Below are positions 27,622 to 37,680 of a stretch of 64,000 nt of DNA, piece by piece. The notes below the pieces were generated by a model. It did not search any database, was not told where the DNA came from, and was given only the letters and a program-made list of their open reading frames with translations. A program made the position numbers and the translations under genes. The stretch is from Pirellulaceae bacterium (GTDB taxonomy: Bacteria; Planctomycetota; Planctomycetia; Pirellulales; Pirellulaceae): assembly GCA_018402565.1 (NCBI GenBank), contig JAGYIQ010000004.1, positions 637,019-701,018 of the forward strand, given 5' to 3'. The first letter of the stretch is position 1; every line of letters starts with the position of its first letter.

Positions 27622-28674
27622 ATGATCAATCCGCTACAGAGTTTGGCACAGTTTTACTTACCGAAGCAGGCCTCGAATTTCGCGGCCGAGACGGACTTCC
27701 TATTCAATGCGATCCTGTGGATTTCGATCGTCTCTTTTGTGGCGATCGTGGTGGTGATGGTGTGGTTCGCTGTCATCTATCGACGACGTCCGGGATACGT
27801 ACCCAAGCCATCTCCATCGCACTCCTTGGGGTTGGAGCTGTTGTGGACGATCGGGCCCAGCCTGATTTTGATTTGGATCTTCTTTGAGGGTGCCAACGGC
27901 TATGCGACACTGAAAACTCCGTCGAACGACGCCGAGGTGATCGAAGTGACGGCGTTGCAGTTTGGTTGGCAGTTTACGTACCCCAATGGTGAAGTGACCG
28001 ACACACTGCATCTTTCGGTGAACCAGCCTGTCCGTTTGCAGATGACCAGCAATGACGTGATCCACAGTTTTTATGTGCCAGAGTTCCGCGCGAAGATGGA
28101 CATCATGCCGGGACGTAAGCACTCCATGTGGTTCAAGCCGACCTTGATCGGCGAGTACAAACTGTTTTGCACCGAATATTGCGGCGAGGGGCACTCGAAG
28201 ATGGTCCGCGACGTGATTGTGCACGCCGAGCCGTGGAAAGAGATGCTGCGAAAGAACGTCCGCTGGCGTGAGGACCAGAATCACCCGGTAGCCAACGGCC
28301 ACCGCCTGTACAAGCTGTGGTGTGGGGGTTGTCACTCCTACGACGGGTCGGCCAAGACCGGCCCCAGCTTCAAGGGGTTGGCTAGTTTGACCAATCGTGA
28401 GTTCGCCGACGGTAGCTCTTTGAGCTTCAGTGGGTCGGAGTCCGACGAGTGGCAAGATTACATTTCGGAGTCGATTCGCAAACCCGATGCCAAAATTGTG
28501 AAGGGTTACCCGAACCAAATGCCAAGCTTCGAGGGCAAATTGTCCCCGGAACAAATTGGGTACATCATCCGCTTCCTGCGGGAAGTTGATGGGGGAACCT
28601 ACACCGAGCCGGCCAAGCCGGCGACCGAGTCGGAAGTGGAAGCCGGTGCCGAGGCAGCAGTCGCTCCGCAGTAG
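27622..28674 (+). CDS. coxB: cytochrome c oxidase subunit II with fused cytochrome c
   Basis: 350 residues. Two N-terminal helices (residues ~33-55 and ~70-90) are followed by the CuA domain with His in VIHSFYVPEF and CTEYCGEGHSKM supplying the two Cys, His and Met ligands. A C-terminal cytochrome c domain carries CGGCH (first Cys at residue 234) and a Met late in QMPSFEGKLS, so this is a caa3-type subunit II able to take electrons from ActE/ActA without a soluble carrier. Confidence 0.94.
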   Translation: MINPLQSLAQFYLPKQASNFAAETDFLFNAILWISIVSFVAIVVVMVWFAVIYRRRPGYVPKPSPSHSLGLELLWTIGPSLILIWIFFEGANGYATLKTPSNDAEVIEVTALQFGWQFTYPNGEVTDTLHLSVNQPVRLQMTSNDVIHSFYVPEFRAKMDIMPGRKHSMWFKPTLIGEYKLFCTEYCGEGHSKMVRDVIVHAEPWKEMLRKNVRWREDQNHPVANGHRLYKLWCGGCHSYDGSAKTGPSFKGLASLTNREFADGSSLSFSGSESDEWQDYISESIRKPDAKIVKGYPNQMPSFEGKLSPEQIGYIIRFLREVDGGTYTEPAKPATESEVEAGAEAAVAPQ

Positions 28675-28837
28675 CGGCTTGGCGGAGTCCGGACGGCACC
28701 CACCAGGGAGTGGGAAGAGGGAGTGGGGAGGCTGTGCGATGCGAGACAGGCCCACCTTCCGGCAGCGGATCACCATAGCACCTTTGACCGACACCAACAC
28801 AAAACACTAAACAAGCACAAGTAGAACGTACCTTCGA

Positions 28838-28845
28838 AGGAGGTA
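28838..28845 (+). promoter_or_regulatory. strong ribosome-binding site of coxA
   Basis: AAGGAGGT matches the full anti-Shine-Dalgarno complement, six bases before the coxA ATG. Most other genes here have only 4-5 matching bases, so coxA is probably translated at a high rate. Confidence 0.7.
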
Positions 28846-28851
28846 ACCACC

Positions 28852-30561
<1,710 letters not shown>

Positions 30562-30630
30562 TTTGAGTGTCCGCAGGCATGGCGGCAGTGGATTTGGGTT
30601 AGCGCCCTTTAGTTTCAGTTGGATGATTTC

Positions 30631-31704
<1,074 letters not shown>

Positions 31705-31809
31705 GGCGTTCAGTGAGTCCGACGCTGCTGCAGGCTGCGGCGGTAAGAACTGATAGAAGCCGATCCGATCGCTGCGAAGACAACCCAACAGAACCAAACC
31801 GAGATACCG

Positions 31810-32181
31810 ATGGCACAACACGCAACTACCACTCATGCTGCAAGCGATGACCATGGACACGGGCACGGCGAGCACTTCGCGCATCCCGCCCCGGTTTGGG
31901 TTCTGCTGGGTACCTTCGGCGCTTTGATCTTCCTGACGATACTGACGGTATTCATTGCCGATAACGTGGAGTTGGGCAGTTTTGAATTGCTGGTTTCGAT
32001 GGGCATTGCCACCGTCAAGGCGGTGCTGGTGGGTGCCTTCTTCATGCACATGTTCTGGGACAAGGGCTTCAACGTCCTAGTCTTTCTCTCATCGCTGTTG
32101 TTTTTTGCTCTGTTCATCGGTTTTGCTCTGATGGACAGTTACGAGACACTGCCGAACGTTTCCGACTATTACAAGCGTTAA
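31810..32181 (+). CDS. coxD: cytochrome c oxidase subunit IV (prokaryotic type)
   Basis: 123 residues; a histidine-rich N-terminus (DDHGHGHGEH) is followed by three helices, including the family phrase VKAVLVGAFFMHMFWD. Prokaryotic COX4 proteins are of this size and lie after subunit III. Confidence 0.85.
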   Translation: MAQHATTTHAASDDHGHGHGEHFAHPAPVWVLLGTFGALIFLTILTVFIADNVELGSFELLVSMGIATVKAVLVGAFFMHMFWDKGFNVLVFLSSLLFFALFIGFALMDSYETLPNVSDYYKR

Positions 32182-32197
32182 TCGCTTGCCTTGTGCC

Positions 32198-32818
32198 ATG
32201 CTGCGAGAGACGCCTGATACTTTTTCGATGCGACGCGATCTGTATCAGGCTCGCTTGGTTTTTGTCTTGTTCATTGCGTCGCTCGGCATGTTCTTTGCCG
32301 CCTGCATCGCCTTTTACGTGGTTTTGATCGCTGGGCTAAAGTCGCCGACGGGCGAGTTAGCCCAACCGGTGGTCTACCGCCCGCTCGATTTGCCGCTGTC
32401 GTTTTGGATCAGCACCGGTTTATTGGTCCTGACCAGCTTGTGGCTGCATTTGGCCGCGCACAGCGTCGCGCGGGAACGGCAGCACCTGTGCCTGTCCTAC
32501 CTGCAAGCGGGTTTCCTGTCGGCCCTGGGGTTCCTGATCGTCCAGGGCTTGGGCATGAACAAGTTGCTGCACGAACACTTCGCCTACATCGAGCAGAGCG
32601 GTCTGACGCGACTCTACGGCGTGTGTTTCGCTTTCTCGTTTATCCACGCCTTGCATGTCGTGGGTGGCTTGGTCTTTATCGGCTACGTCTTGGTGCAATG
32701 TTACCGGGGACGTTACGACCACGAACGCCACTGGGCCGTTGATCACTGCGCTTGGTATTGGCACTTCTTGGATGTCGTTTGGGTCGCCATGCTGATCGCG
32801 TTTGTCGTCACCCGTTAA
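32198..32818 (+). CDS. second subunit III-like heme-copper oxidase protein
   Basis: 206 residues from ATG 32198 (TTG at 32186 and ATG at 32228 are alternatives; no clear ribosome site). Five helices and the closing VDHCAWYWHFLDVVWVAMLIAF identify the cytochrome oxidase subunit III superfamily, but it is shorter than coxC and diverges strongly from it. It ends the respiratory operon, convergent with the DUF1499 gene. It may be an extra subunit of this oxidase or an assembly protein. Confidence 0.8.
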   Translation: MLRETPDTFSMRRDLYQARLVFVLFIASLGMFFAACIAFYVVLIAGLKSPTGELAQPVVYRPLDLPLSFWISTGLLVLTSLWLHLAAHSVARERQHLCLSYLQAGFLSALGFLIVQGLGMNKLLHEHFAYIEQSGLTRLYGVCFAFSFIHALHVVGGLVFIGYVLVQCYRGRYDHERHWAVDHCAWYWHFLDVVWVAMLIAFVVTR

Positions 32819-32845
32819 ACGACTACAGAGTGTGTGATAGCTGAA

Positions 32846-33361
32846 TTATTCTGTGAGCGGCGATGGGGCCCTGAGTGGCCCGAGCAACTCGCGGAGGTTG
32901 CGTGGGTTTTGCCCCAAGTCTCCTTTGCCCACCCGCGAGCGACTCGTGGCGGAAATGCGGGTCCCAGCTTCCGTGGCCGTCAACTGCACGGTGATGTCGT
33001 CGACAAAGCGGAACCACCGAGTCGTGCGTTCGAAACGCAGTTCGTCGGCTGAATCGCCAACCGCGTGCGATTCGCTCCAGCCCGGCAGTCCAGCGGCGAC
33101 CGCTCGCACTTTTTCTGCCGCGGCGTTCAGGTCGTCTGGCAGCACAACACACCGCAGGCTGGGGTCGGAGTGATCCAGCTGCGTCTGAGCCACGTTGGTA
33201 CTCAAGTCGCGTTGCCAATCGTCAACGGTCAGGACCAAGATGACCGCCACAGCGATCCCGAAGAACAACACGAGTCCCAAGACGAACAGCAACCAAGGTC
33301 GCACCGCTCCAGAACGAGGCATGGCGGTTCGAATTGTCCGGCGGTAGCTATGGCAGCGCAT
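32846..33361 (-). CDS. DUF1499 family membrane-anchored protein
   Basis: 171 residues (or 158 from the ATG at 33322). One N-terminal helix (PWLLFVLGLVLFFGIAVAVI) and a domain ending with FVDDITVQLT and SRSRVGKGDLGQNPRN, the signature end of DUF1499. Function of the family is unknown. Convergent with the oxidase operon, divergent from rarA. Confidence 0.75.
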   Translation of the reverse strand: MRCHSYRRTIRTAMPRSGAVRPWLLFVLGLVLFFGIAVAVILVLTVDDWQRDLSTNVAQTQLDHSDPSLRCVVLPDDLNAAAEKVRAVAAGLPGWSESHAVGDSADELRFERTTRWFRFVDDITVQLTATEAGTRISATSRSRVGKGDLGQNPRNLRELLGPLRAPSPLTE

Positions 33362-33436
33362 GAGGGTTCAGTATATTGAAGGGGTGAGTTTACGATTGTT
33401 TCCAGACACCAGGCCACCGGATACCAGGACCCCGCG

Positions 33437-34756
33437 ATGAAGTCGCTGTTCGACGCCGAGGAACAGGAGAACGCGCGTCGAGCGATGCCGTTGGCGGCCC
33501 GCATGCGTCCGCAACGCCTGGACCAATTTGTCGGCCAATCCCACCTGCTGGGGGCAGGTCAACTGCTGCGTCGCTTGATCGACGCCGATCGGCTGGGTAG
33601 TGTCATCTTCTTCGGACCGCCCGGTTGCGGCAAGACGACGTTGGCCAGTTTATTGGCTGGGGTGGGCCGCAAGCACTACGCCCGCTTGAGCGCCATCACC
33701 GATGGCCTACCACAACTGCGGCAAGTTTTGGCGGAAGCCAAGGAACGGGTCGAGACCGGCGGTGGCAAAACGGTGCTGTTTATCGACGAGATCCACCGCT
33801 TCAATAAAACGCAACAGGACGGATTGTTGGGTGACGTCGAACACGGCATCATCGACTTGGTGGGCGCGACCACCTCGAACCCCTACTTCGCGATCAACTC
33901 GGCCTTGATCAGTCGCAGCCAGATCTTCCAGTTCCAACCGTTGACCGAGAGCGAGATCGCCGGCTTGCTGCAAGTCGGTCTGACCGATCGCGACCGCGGC
34001 TTGGGCGAAACGCGAGTCTCGTTGGATCCGGCTGCCGTGACCCAATTGTGCCAATGGTGCGACGGTGACGCGCGGCAAGCCCTGAATGTGCTGGAGATCG
34101 CCGTTCTGTCCAGCTCACAACGGCCGCTGGTGGTGACCGCCGACTTGGTTCGCGAGTGCATGCAGCGCAGCGCACTGCGATTTGATGCCACGGGTGAAGA
34201 GCATTACGATCTGGCCAGTGCCCTGATCAAGAGCATTCGCGGGTCCGATGTGGACGCCGCCATTTACTGGTTGGCCCGGTTGCTGGAATCGGGCGAAGAC
34301 ATCCGCTTCCTCACGCGGAGGCTGGTGATTCTGGCGAGCGAAGATATCGGCAATGCCGACCCCCAGGCCTTGCCGCTGGCAGTAGCTTGTATGCAAGCCT
34401 GCGAGTTCATCGGACTGCCGGAAGGCCAACTGACCTTGTCGCAGACGGTGGCTTACATGGCCTGCGCACCGAAGTCGAACGCGGCCACTGTGGCAATTGG
34501 CGCGGCCCGCGACGACGTGCGAAACAAGCAAGTCATCCCCGTTCCCTCGCATCTCCGCGACGGTCACTATGCCGGCGCGAAACAATTGGGTGTCGGGCAA
34601 GGCTACCTCTACGCCCATGATTTCCCAGATGGAATTGCGGCGCAAGATTATTTAGGCGTCGAGAAGAACTACTACCAGCCGACGGATCGCGGCTACGAGC
34701 GAGAATTGGGAGAACGCTTGGCGGCAATTCGAGCGAAACTGCGGCCGAATTCCTGA
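33437..34756 (+). CDS. rarA: replication-associated recombination protein RarA/MgsA
   Basis: 439 residues, the usual length. Walker A GPPGCGKTTLA, Walker B LFIDEIHRFNKTQQD, sensor ATTSNPYFAIN and the C-terminal oligomerisation region with IYWLARLLESGEDIRFL and KSNAATVAI identify RarA, a clamp-loader-like AAA+ ATPase acting at stalled replication forks. Starts at ATG 33437 in a monocistronic setting. Confidence 0.95.
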   Translation: MKSLFDAEEQENARRAMPLAARMRPQRLDQFVGQSHLLGAGQLLRRLIDADRLGSVIFFGPPGCGKTTLASLLAGVGRKHYARLSAITDGLPQLRQVLAEAKERVETGGGKTVLFIDEIHRFNKTQQDGLLGDVEHGIIDLVGATTSNPYFAINSALISRSQIFQFQPLTESEIAGLLQVGLTDRDRGLGETRVSLDPAAVTQLCQWCDGDARQALNVLEIAVLSSSQRPLVVTADLVRECMQRSALRFDATGEEHYDLASALIKSIRGSDVDAAIYWLARLLESGEDIRFLTRRLVILASEDIGNADPQALPLAVACMQACEFIGLPEGQLTLSQTVAYMACAPKSNAATVAIGAARDDVRNKQVIPVPSHLRDGHYAGAKQLGVGQGYLYAHDFPDGIAAQDYLGVEKNYYQPTDRGYERELGERLAAIRAKLRPNS

Positions 34757-34958
34757 GACTCGTCGACAAAGGCCTGGTTCTGAAGCAGCTGGCCGGCCAC
34801 AGCCAGCCCTCTGCTAGCGTATCGTGTTGCTCACCGCGAGAAATTTCGCGGATTGAACTGGTTCTAACTCAAGAAATGGAATAATTTAACCGCTGGGCAG
34901 GGCCGTGGGCTACGGCGTCGGTTGGATCAATCAATAGCGAGTCACGGAGGACTCCCGC

Positions 34959-36398
34959 ATGGAAGCGTTCAAAAATACCTCAATGATGATCATCCTGGCG
35001 GGCATTTTTTATGGCGCCTACCAGATGTTCGTGTCAGAGCCGCCCAATTGGCGGAAAGAGGGCTCCGCGGCTCCCGAGATGCTGATGTCCGCGGACGATC
35101 CCGCCCTGCAGTCGGCGGCGGGCCAACAGCCGGCGGCGGGCCAGTTGAACGGTCCGCCAGCCATGCTCGGACCATCAGCCTCCACCAGCGGAGCGGCGGC
35201 ATTGTCGGCGGGACCTGCGGCCGGACACCAAACTGGACTGGCAAATCAGCCCGCGCTGCCTCCTACTCCTGGCCCGGCACTCCCATCGAATCTGATCGCT
35301 ACTCCATCGCCAAGCCTACCCACAGGTTCACTGCCGTCTCAGACGCTGCCATCTCAGGCACTGCCGTCTCAGACACTGCCGTCTCAGACGCTGCCATCTC
35401 AGCCACTGCCGTCTGAGTTTGCCGCGACCAGCAGCCAGCCCATTGCTGGTTGGGATTCCAGTGGTACTGCTGCAGTCGCACCGGCGGGCTTCGAGTCTCC
35501 CGTTGGCAATGGAGGCATGTCACCCGCTTCACCCACCGTCCCCCCCCAACCTTGGGGGGCGACGCCGATGGACCGACAAAATCTCCCGGCGGCTTCCGCC
35601 CGAACCGGCCCCGGTCCGACGGCGGGCTTGGTCGCGGATCCCAACCTGCTCCCGATCCAGTCGAATCAAGCACCCGCGGTGGATCCTGGGATGGAGTTGA
35701 CACAAGGCCTGCGCATGGCAATGGAAACGGCTGGAGTGGATATCCAGAACGGCGACTGGACCAAGGCCCTGCGAGAGCTTTCGGCCTGGTACCAGCAACC
35801 GTTGGCAGTCGAGGATCGCGAGCAGTTGGTTGAGTGGCTTGATCGATTGGCGGGCGAGGTCATCTACTCCAACAAGCACACCTTGGCCGTTGGGCATGTG
35901 GTTGGAGCTGGCGAGACCTTATCGTCGATTGCGGCTCGGTATCAGATGCCGTCGCGATTATTGGCGCGGATCAACCAATTTCCGGAAACGGTTGCCGACG
36001 AAACGCCTTTGCAACCTGGGGCTGAGTTGAAAGTGGTGCCGGGGCCGTTTGCCGCCGAGGCTCGTCTGTCCTCGGGGTATCTAACCATGTTTGCTGGTGG
36101 GCTGTACGCGGGCCGGTTTCGCTTTGTGATCGGCGACTCGGCCCCCGACGAATTGATCGAAGAACCCATCTCGTTCGTCTCGACCCAGGGCATCCCGGCC
36201 CAAGAGGAACAGCAGCGTCACGAGCCCCTAGCGGCGACCAATCCCTTCGGTCGGTTTTGCTTGGTTGTGGGACAGATCGCCGTGCTGCATTCGCCGGGCG
36301 GAAACCCGAACGGCAGTTGCTTGCAATTTTCGGAGCAAGACATGCAGGACTTACTGATTCTCCTCCCGCGTGGAACCACGGTGCGGATCGTTCAGTAG
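34959..36398 (+). CDS. membrane-anchored LysM protein with degenerate L,D-transpeptidase-like end
   Basis: 479 residues; GGAGGA lies just upstream of the ATG. A single N-terminal helix (MMIILAGIFYGAYQMF) is followed by ~230 low-complexity residues rich in Pro, Ala and Ser, including a run of SQTLP units. A LysM module lies at residues ~310-355 (GHVVGAGETLSSIAARYQMP). The last ~110 residues follow the order of a YkuD domain (YAGRFRFVIGDS early; FCLVVGQIAVLHSPGG; then GSCLQFSEQDMQDLLILLPRGTTVRI), but the catalytic HxxxxxxSHGC set is not intact: a Cys remains in GSC while the preceding His is missing. It probably binds cell-wall or other glycans in the periplasm; enzymatic activity is doubtful. 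Confidence 0.72.
   Translation: MEAFKNTSMMIILAGIFYGAYQMFVSEPPNWRKEGSAAPEMLMSADDPALQSAAGQQPAAGQLNGPPAMLGPSASTSGAAALSAGPAAGHQTGLANQPALPPTPGPALPSNLIATPSPSLPTGSLPSQTLPSQALPSQTLPSQTLPSQPLPSEFAATSSQPIAGWDSSGTAAVAPAGFESPVGNGGMSPASPTVPPQPWGATPMDRQNLPAASARTGPGPTAGLVADPNLLPIQSNQAPAVDPGMELTQGLRMAMETAGVDIQNGDWTKALRELSAWYQQPLAVEDREQLVEWLDRLAGEVIYSNKHTLAVGHVVGAGETLSSIAARYQMPSRLLARINQFPETVADETPLQPGAELKVVPGPFAAEARLSSGYLTMFAGGLYAGRFRFVIGDSAPDELIEEPISFVSTQGIPAQEEQQRHEPLAATNPFGRFCLVVGQIAVLHSPGGNPNGSCLQFSEQDMQDLLILLPRGTTVRIVQ
35326..35412 (+). repeat. 15-bp coding repeat (SQTLP) in the LysM protein
   Basis: Six units of CTGCCGTCTCAGACG-type sequence encode SLPSQTLPSQALPSQ and onward. In-frame copy-number change would alter the periplasmic linker length. 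Confidence 0.8.
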
Positions 36399-36427
36399 TT
36401 TCCGCGGAATTTGGCTTTCGCGACTTA

Positions 36428-36619
36428 TCAGGACTCCAAGTCCAGCGGTTCTGGGACCTTCCAGACCTTCTTCAAGGCGACGGGGTCGCACAATCGCTTT
36501 TTGTCTGTAAAAAAACGCAGGCAATCGCGACACAAATAGCCATGCGTTGCCTTCTCCTCCAACCAGGCCTCACTAAACTTCGCCAACTCCTTGCGTTTAA
36601 GTTCACACAAGGTTTTCAT
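36428..36619 (-). CDS. 63-residue cysteine-containing protein coupled to the creatininase gene
   Basis: The ATG at 36619 overlaps the creatininase stop codon (ATGA), a strong sign that it is translated. Sequence features: a charged helical N-terminal half (KRKELAKFSEAWLEEKATHG), then YLCRDCLRFF with a CxxC pair (Cys30, Cys33) and Cys5 and Cys44, which could form a small metal site. No known family is recognised. Confidence 0.65.
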   Translation of the reverse strand: MKTLCELKRKELAKFSEAWLEEKATHGYLCRDCLRFFTDKKRLCDPVALKKVWKVPEPLDLES

Positions 36620-37428
36620 GCCAGATCGACGTCCTGGAAGGGAAAGGTCTCATCAATATCTGCTTGGCATAACTCGACCATGAAGGGTACGAGCCGCTGG
36701 CAGATGACTTCCATCACTTTTTGGCCCTTCTCAGCGGTGGCAGCATGCGGATTACCGGAGCCGCTGTTCTGTGTTAGCAAGTGCCAGGGTCGAGTGATCG
36801 TGACCCAGTTCTTACGCAGGGCCTCGAATTGCAACGGCCGCGTGGCACCACTATCTGCAGCCAGTGTGCCGTCGGGCTGGCGAGCCACCAAATGCGGGAA
36901 ATAGTTGAGCATGAAGCTGGTCTCCAACTCCCCTGCATGATCCTCGGGATGGGTAAAGATGTCGAAGTAGACATCGCTCAGGCAGGCGTACCAACTGCAC
37001 AGGAACAGGTGCACCTCGGTCTGATTGGCCAATTCTCGCAGGACGGGCTTGAAGTCATTGCCACCGTGACTGTTGAGGATCAGCAGCTTGCGAATCCCAG
37101 CTCGCTCGACACTTTCCACCAGATCGGCGATGACCATCGTCAAGGTCGATGGATTGAGGTTCATTGCCAGCGGAAATTCGGCCAGATTTGTCTCGGTGCC
37201 GTAGGGCATGGTCGGTAGGAGGATCGCCTTGCCCCCTAGGTTCCAAGTCCGCTCGCACAGCGTTTCGCCAATCAGCGTGCCCTCGTACCAATCGGTACCG
37301 TAGGGCAAGTGCAGGTTGTGCGGTTCGGTAGCCCCCATCGGCAACACGGCCAAATCGTAGGTCGTGTCCTTGACCACACCGTAGGCAGTCTCGGCCAAAA
37401 CCCAAGGGCGAGCGTTTTTAATGGTCAT
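36616..37428 (-). CDS. creatininase/mycofactocin-type amidohydrolase family protein
   Basis: 270 residues from ATG 37428; an upstream in-frame extension to 37536 lacks family similarity. Family metal-site motifs are present: LPMGATEPHNLHLPYGTDWYEG (Glu, His, Asp ligands), and LILNSHGGND with the conserved His. Members hydrolyse cyclic or linear amides (creatinine, formamides, peptide-derived precursors). Neighbours give no clear substrate. The following 63-residue gene is translationally coupled. Confidence 0.85.
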   Translation of the reverse strand: MTIKNARPWVLAETAYGVVKDTTYDLAVLPMGATEPHNLHLPYGTDWYEGTLIGETLCERTWNLGGKAILLPTMPYGTETNLAEFPLAMNLNPSTLTMVIADLVESVERAGIRKLLILNSHGGNDFKPVLRELANQTEVHLFLCSWYACLSDVYFDIFTHPEDHAGELETSFMLNYFPHLVARQPDGTLAADSGATRPLQFEALRKNWVTITRPWHLLTQNSGSGNPHAATAEKGQKVMEVICQRLVPFMVELCQADIDETFPFQDVDLA

Positions 37429-37680
37429 CGGTTGGTTCCCGAGTTCAGCGTCGATGCGGCTCGTCGTTCGAGCCGTTCGGGGTCCATTGTACTGACTGGG
37501 GTGAGCTTCGCGTAGCCGCCCGGCTTGTGAGTTCATCCGTTTCGCGATTAGAATCAGGGGCCATTCGGCGAGGTTGGCGTCGGGGAGACCCTACGGCCGA
37601 GGCAGCGACGACGCGTGACGACCGGGCCCGCCCAGGAGAGCAGGGCAGGGCAAGAATCGTAGCGGAACAAGGCCACGGAT

